Shown here piece after piece: positions 61,610-64,000 of a stretch of 64,000 nt of DNA (position 1 is the stretch's first letter; the number at the start of each line of letters is the position of its first letter). The translations under genes were made by a program, and so were the position numbers. The notes beneath the pieces were generated by a model. That model was not told the DNA's origin, ran no database searches, and was given only the letters and a program-made list of their open reading frames with translations. The stretch is from NCBI GenBank assembly GCA_963717385.1, contig CAVQWE010000027.1, positions 62,001 to 126,000 of the forward strand. The letters are read 5' to 3'. The DNA is from Sva-07 sp963717385. GTDB lineage: Bacteria > Actinomycetota > Acidimicrobiia > Acidimicrobiales > Ilumatobacteraceae.

Positions 61610-62410
61610 GTGAGCGATGTTCCTCCCCCACCGAGCAGCGACCCTTCCCGGACACCGCCGCCCCCGCCACCACCGAGTGGCTTGACGCCACCACCGGGCT
61701 ACGTGGCCTACGAGGGCCACCCCACTCCGATGGCCCCGACTCGTCGAGTCGGCGGGTTCGCCATCCCGATCGTCGTGTCGACCGCAATCGTCGGAGTCGG
61801 CACCTTGATCGCTGCCTTTCTGTCTGCCGGTGTCACCACCGACGCCGCCGACTTCCTGGCCGGAAGCATCGAGCAGAGCGAGTTCGAAGACGCGCTGATG
61901 CCGCTCAACTCCATCCAGCTCCTCGTGAGCGTCGCGACGCTTGCCACCGGCATCCTCACGGTCATCTGGATGTTCCGGATGGCCAGCAACGTCCGGGCCT
62001 TCGGCCGGGCGACCACGTGGGCGCCGTTGTTTGCGATCTTCGGTTGGTTCCTGCCGCCGCTGATCCTCTACATCATCCCGTTCCTCGTGCTGCGCGAACT
62101 CTGGAAGGCCTCCGAGCCCGACGTCGTCGACGGAACCGACAGCTGGAAACGGACACCGGACAACCCGTTGCTGTGGGTGTGGTTCATACTCTTCGGCATC
62201 CTTCCCGCAGTCCTCTTCGCCGTCCAGGTCGGCTCGTTTGCCACCGGTGGTGTTCCGACCGGTGACATCGAGTCGGTGGCCGAGGGCCTCGACGAGTTCG
62301 GCGCCGTCGGCTGGTTGACCGCCGTGCTCACCGCCGCTGCTGCGGTCGTGTGGATTCAGGTCGTGCGCCAACTCACACAACGGCACAAACGTTTGACGAA
62401 CGAGTCCTGA
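61610..62410 (+). CDS. DUF4328 membrane protein
   Basis: 266 aa. Cytosolic Pro-rich N-terminus (PPPPSSDPSRTPPPPPPPSG), then membrane helices: FAIPIVVSTAIVGVGTLIAAFL, LLVSVATLATGILTVIWMFRMASN, WAPLFAIFGWFLPPLILYIIPFLVLREL, LLWVWFILFGILPAVLFAVQV, AVGWLTAVLTAAAAVVWIQVVRQL. The 'FLPP...PFLVLRELWKAS' section is the DUF4328 mark. GTG at 61610 is taken because TACCGT (61597-61602) ends 7 nt before it, and the in-frame GTG at 61601 overlaps that box. Confidence 0.75.
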   Translation: MSDVPPPPSSDPSRTPPPPPPPSGLTPPPGYVAYEGHPTPMAPTRRVGGFAIPIVVSTAIVGVGTLIAAFLSAGVTTDAADFLAGSIEQSEFEDALMPLNSIQLLVSVATLATGILTVIWMFRMASNVRAFGRATTWAPLFAIFGWFLPPLILYIIPFLVLRELWKASEPDVVDGTDSWKRTPDNPLLWVWFILFGILPAVLFAVQVGSFATGGVPTGDIESVAEGLDEFGAVGWLTAVLTAAAAVVWIQVVRQLTQRHKRLTNES

Positions 62411-62432
62411 ACGGCCAGTCTGTTGCCTCGCC

Positions 62433-62903
62433 ATGAGCCGTGCCGACGTCATCTATCTGGTTCGCCATGCCAAAGCTGGTGAGCGCCGGGTGTGGGACGG
62501 CGACGATGAGGCCCGCCCCCTGAGCAAGCATGGCTGGAAGCAGTCCGACGCAATCGCCAAGCGGCTGGCAGCGAAGGGCGCGACGACGCTGCATTCGAGC
62601 CCGTACGTCCGATGCATGCAGACGCTCGAACCGCTCGGCAAACGACTCGGCGTCGAGGTGCAACCCGATCGTCGCCTCTACGAAGGCGAGCCGTTCGAGC
62701 CGGTGCTCGACCTGCTCGGAGAAGTTGACACCGGCGCAGTGCTGTGCAGCCATGGCGACATCATCCCCGATGTCATTGCAGCGCTCGCCCGACGCGGCAT
62801 GGAGGTGCAGACGTCGCCCGACTGGCGCAAGGGAACGATCTGGGTGCTCAAACGCAAAGGCGACCGCATCACCAAGGGCAGGGTCTGGCCGCCGCCGAGC
62901 TGA
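62433..62903 (+). CDS. SixA-type histidine phosphatase
   Basis: 156 aa. Phosphohistidine loop VIYLVRHAKAGER at the N-terminus, then LSKHGWKQSDAIAKRLAAKG, HSSPYVRCMQTLEPLGKRLGVEV and the second His in VLCSHGDIIPDVI. This is the SixA branch of the histidine phosphatase family; known members act on phosphohistidine proteins. Ends with a bidirectional terminator against the ccm genes. Confidence 0.82.
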   Translation: MSRADVIYLVRHAKAGERRVWDGDDEARPLSKHGWKQSDAIAKRLAAKGATTLHSSPYVRCMQTLEPLGKRLGVEVQPDRRLYEGEPFEPVLDLLGEVDTGAVLCSHGDIIPDVIAALARRGMEVQTSPDWRKGTIWVLKRKGDRITKGRVWPPPS

Positions 62904-62910
62904 GACGAAC

Positions 62911-62932
62911 CGGCGGGGCCGACCCCGCCGTT
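62911..62932. terminator. terminator between sixA-like and ccmI-like genes
   Basis: CGGCGGGG (62911-62918) with CCCCGCCG (62923-62930), loop CCGA, then TTTCATTT on the plus strand. Confidence 0.65.
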
Positions 62933-62937
62933 TCATT

Positions 62938-63696
62938 TCAGTTCGCGGACCGGATCTCGTCGGCGAAGCTGGCCACGAGCGACGCCACCTCGCCTGGCGG
63001 GTTGCTCGCCTCGCATCGTTCGATGTGCGGCAGCGCAGCGGCGGCGTCGCCGCGGAACTGGAACTCGACGATGGCCAGGAAACACTCGGGATCGGCGTAG
63101 TCCGGCTCGATCTCGGTGGCCTGTCCGAGCGCCAGCACGGCAGCGTCGTAACGCTGCGCGGCGTCGGTCTGGTCGGGGTTCTGCCGCGTGAGCAGCGCGA
63201 GCGTCCACCCGAAGTAGGCAACCGCCTCGGCGTTCTCTCGGCCGCGTGCGCGCTCCATGTCGATCACCTCGGCGAACAGGGCGTTCGCTGTGGGGAAGTC
63301 GCCGGCGCCCATCGCGTCACGCGCATTGGTGAGCACGATGCGTGACTCGTCGCCTGGTGTGAGCCCTGTGATCTCCTGGCCCGACGAACGTTCGCCCCAA
63401 GCTCCCGCAAGCACGAAACCGATGCCGACGGATCCGACCACGACCGCCGCGGCCACCGCGATCGTGCGACTCCATCGACGAGGTCTTGCCGTCGGCAGCG
63501 AACTGCGACCAGCTTCGATCTGGCGCAGCACGTTGGCGGCGCGGACGGTGTAGCCGTCTTTGAGCGTGTGGTAGTCGAGGTCGTCGACGTCGCCGGCGTC
63601 GTGTTCACGTTCGAGATCGTTGAGCGAGCGCAACAGGAACCGACGCTCCTCTTCCAGCCCGGCCAGGCGGTCGAGCTTGGTGCCGCTGGCGGTCAT
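62938..63696 (-). CDS. CcmI-like TPR protein of cytochrome c maturation
   Basis: 252 aa. Soluble coiled start (LDRLAGLEEERRFLLRSLNDLEREHDAGDVDDLDYHTLKDGYTVRAANVLR) resembles the CcmI N-terminal region, then one membrane helix (IAVAAAVVVGSVGIGFVLAG) and a tetratricopeptide part (DAMGAGDFPTANALFAEVIDMERARG, DAAVLALGQATEIEPDYADPECFLAIVEFQ). CcmI presents apocytochrome to the haem lyase. It overlaps the upstream ccmH stop by 4 bp. Confidence 0.75.
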   Translation of the reverse strand: MTASGTKLDRLAGLEEERRFLLRSLNDLEREHDAGDVDDLDYHTLKDGYTVRAANVLRQIEAGRSSLPTARPRRWSRTIAVAAAVVVGSVGIGFVLAGAWGERSSGQEITGLTPGDESRIVLTNARDAMGAGDFPTANALFAEVIDMERARGRENAEAVAYFGWTLALLTRQNPDQTDAAQRYDAAVLALGQATEIEPDYADPECFLAIVEFQFRGDAAAALPHIERCEASNPPGEVASLVASFADEIRSAN

Positions 63697-64000
63697 CGGC
63701 CGGCCTCGTCGCTGTCGGCGGCGAGTGCCGCCTGGACGATGGCCCGGTCGTCGTCGGTGGGGTCGGACATCTCGCCGGCCTCACGTTTCCAGCGCCGGAA
63801 CACCACGATGAGTGCCCCGAGTCCGCAGGCGAACGCCACCGCGGGCAGCACCCAGACGAGCGCGTCGACGCCGGTCGACTTCGGCACCAAGAGCACTTCG
63901 CCGCCATAGCGGGTTTCGATGAACGCAATGATCTCGCTGTCGTTCAGGTCGTTGTCGGCCACCAGGTCGGCGATCTGGTTGCGCAACGCAATCGATGCGT
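63693..64000 (-). CDS. ccmH: cytochrome c maturation protein CcmH (5' end beyond the window)
   Basis: C-terminal 101 or so residues: LRNQIADLVADNDLNDSEIIAFIETRYGGEVLLVPKSTGVDALVWVLPAVAFACGLGALIVVFRRWKRE. The 'IxxLxxxGxsdxeIxxfxxxRYGxxVLLxP' and following membrane helix identify CcmH, the thiol-reducing subunit of the haem lyase; its CPxC motif would lie outside the window. The tail is cytosolic. Gene order ccmH-ccmI suggests a ccm cluster continuing to the right. Confidence 0.82.
   Translation of the reverse strand, partial: ASIALRNQIADLVADNDLNDSEIIAFIETRYGGEVLLVPKSTGVDALVWVLPAVAFACGLGALIVVFRRWKREAGEMSDPTDDDRAIVQAALAADSDEAGR

Noticed and set aside
1..64000. tRNA or rRNA genes, CRISPR array, prophage, toxin-antitoxin or defence island
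   Set aside because: No cloverleaf or T-loop words, no regular repeats, and no genes of those systems were recognised; the genes are mainly metabolic.

Overview
The window is high-GC DNA, densely coded on both strands. It looks like a chromosome of an actinobacterium, most likely of the class Acidimicrobiia (Ilumatobacter-like; this is an inference from gene content, not a measured identity). Supporting signs are the long type-2 leuA, an IclR-type regulator divergent from leuCD, an exonuclease/polymerase of the actinobacterial pol-A side branch, a sunset-domain protein, a deazaflavin-dependent nitroreductase relic, and many genes whose start codon lies only 6-10 nt behind a TANNNT -10 box (leaderless genes). 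I see no prophage, insertion sequence, CRISPR array, tRNA or rRNA.

Layout. 1-5.3 kb: 5' part of a large NAD-glutamate dehydrogenase, a VIT-type metal transporter, a DUF2237 protein, a membrane-anchored spermidine-synthase-like protein, a lipoprotein cytochrome c and a lipoprotein M14 peptidase. 5.3-14.4 kb: haloalkane dehalogenase, GH13 glucosidase, PhyH dioxygenase, GH92 mannosidase coupled to a GT4 glycosyltransferase, nitroreductase and a metallo-beta-lactamase-fold hydrolase. 14.4-21.2 kb: succinate-semialdehyde dehydrogenase, a copper module (merR-copA-copZ), galT and a secreted propeller-like protein. 21.2-24.4 kb: citramalate synthase cimA with two downstream genes, preceded by an isoleucine leader peptide and attenuator. 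24.6-25.3 kb: no protein gene; a strong promoter, about 680 nt of densely hairpinned sequence with five C(UUCG)G loops and four GNRA loops, and a terminator. This is the best candidate for an undescribed element, a large structured non-coding RNA. 25.3-33.3 kb: OCD-family enzyme, LLM oxidoreductase flanked by two copies of a hairpin repeat, ilvE-leuB, greA, alpha/beta hydrolase, UbiB kinase and an FKBP lipoprotein. 33.4-39.0 kb: LysM/M23 peptidase and the NAD de novo operon nadA-nadB-MOSC-nadC. 39-49.6 kb: small enzymes, an IclR regulator with an operator in front of leuCD, M20 peptidase, a decayed Ddn-like gene, YggT, a kinase and a DEAD-box helicase. 49.6-54.7 kb: leuA with a leucine leader peptide and terminator, sunset-domain protein, ferredoxin, pyrF and serA. 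54.7-64 kb: a four-gene overlapping operon (membrane protein, GNAT, N-acylamino-acid racemase-like enolase, SCP2), Mrp ATPase, zincin, polymerase, DUF4328, SixA, and the ccmI/ccmH end of a cytochrome c maturation cluster.

How the genes work together. The window holds the whole leucine route after 2-ketoisovalerate (leuA, leuCD, leuB, ilvE) and the pyruvate route to 2-ketobutyrate for isoleucine (cimA, then leuCD and leuB). They lie in four transcription units under three apparent controls: an Ile-codon attenuator (cimA), a Leu-codon attenuator (leuA) and an IclR operator (leuCD). The NAD pathway from aspartate is complete in one operon.

Caution on sequence quality. More than a dozen genes, including housekeeping ones (cimA, nadB), are broken by single-base shifts, mostly one extra base in a short G/C run. 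These look more like sequencing or assembly indels than real decay. Where the continuing frame is clear I annotate one gene across the shift.
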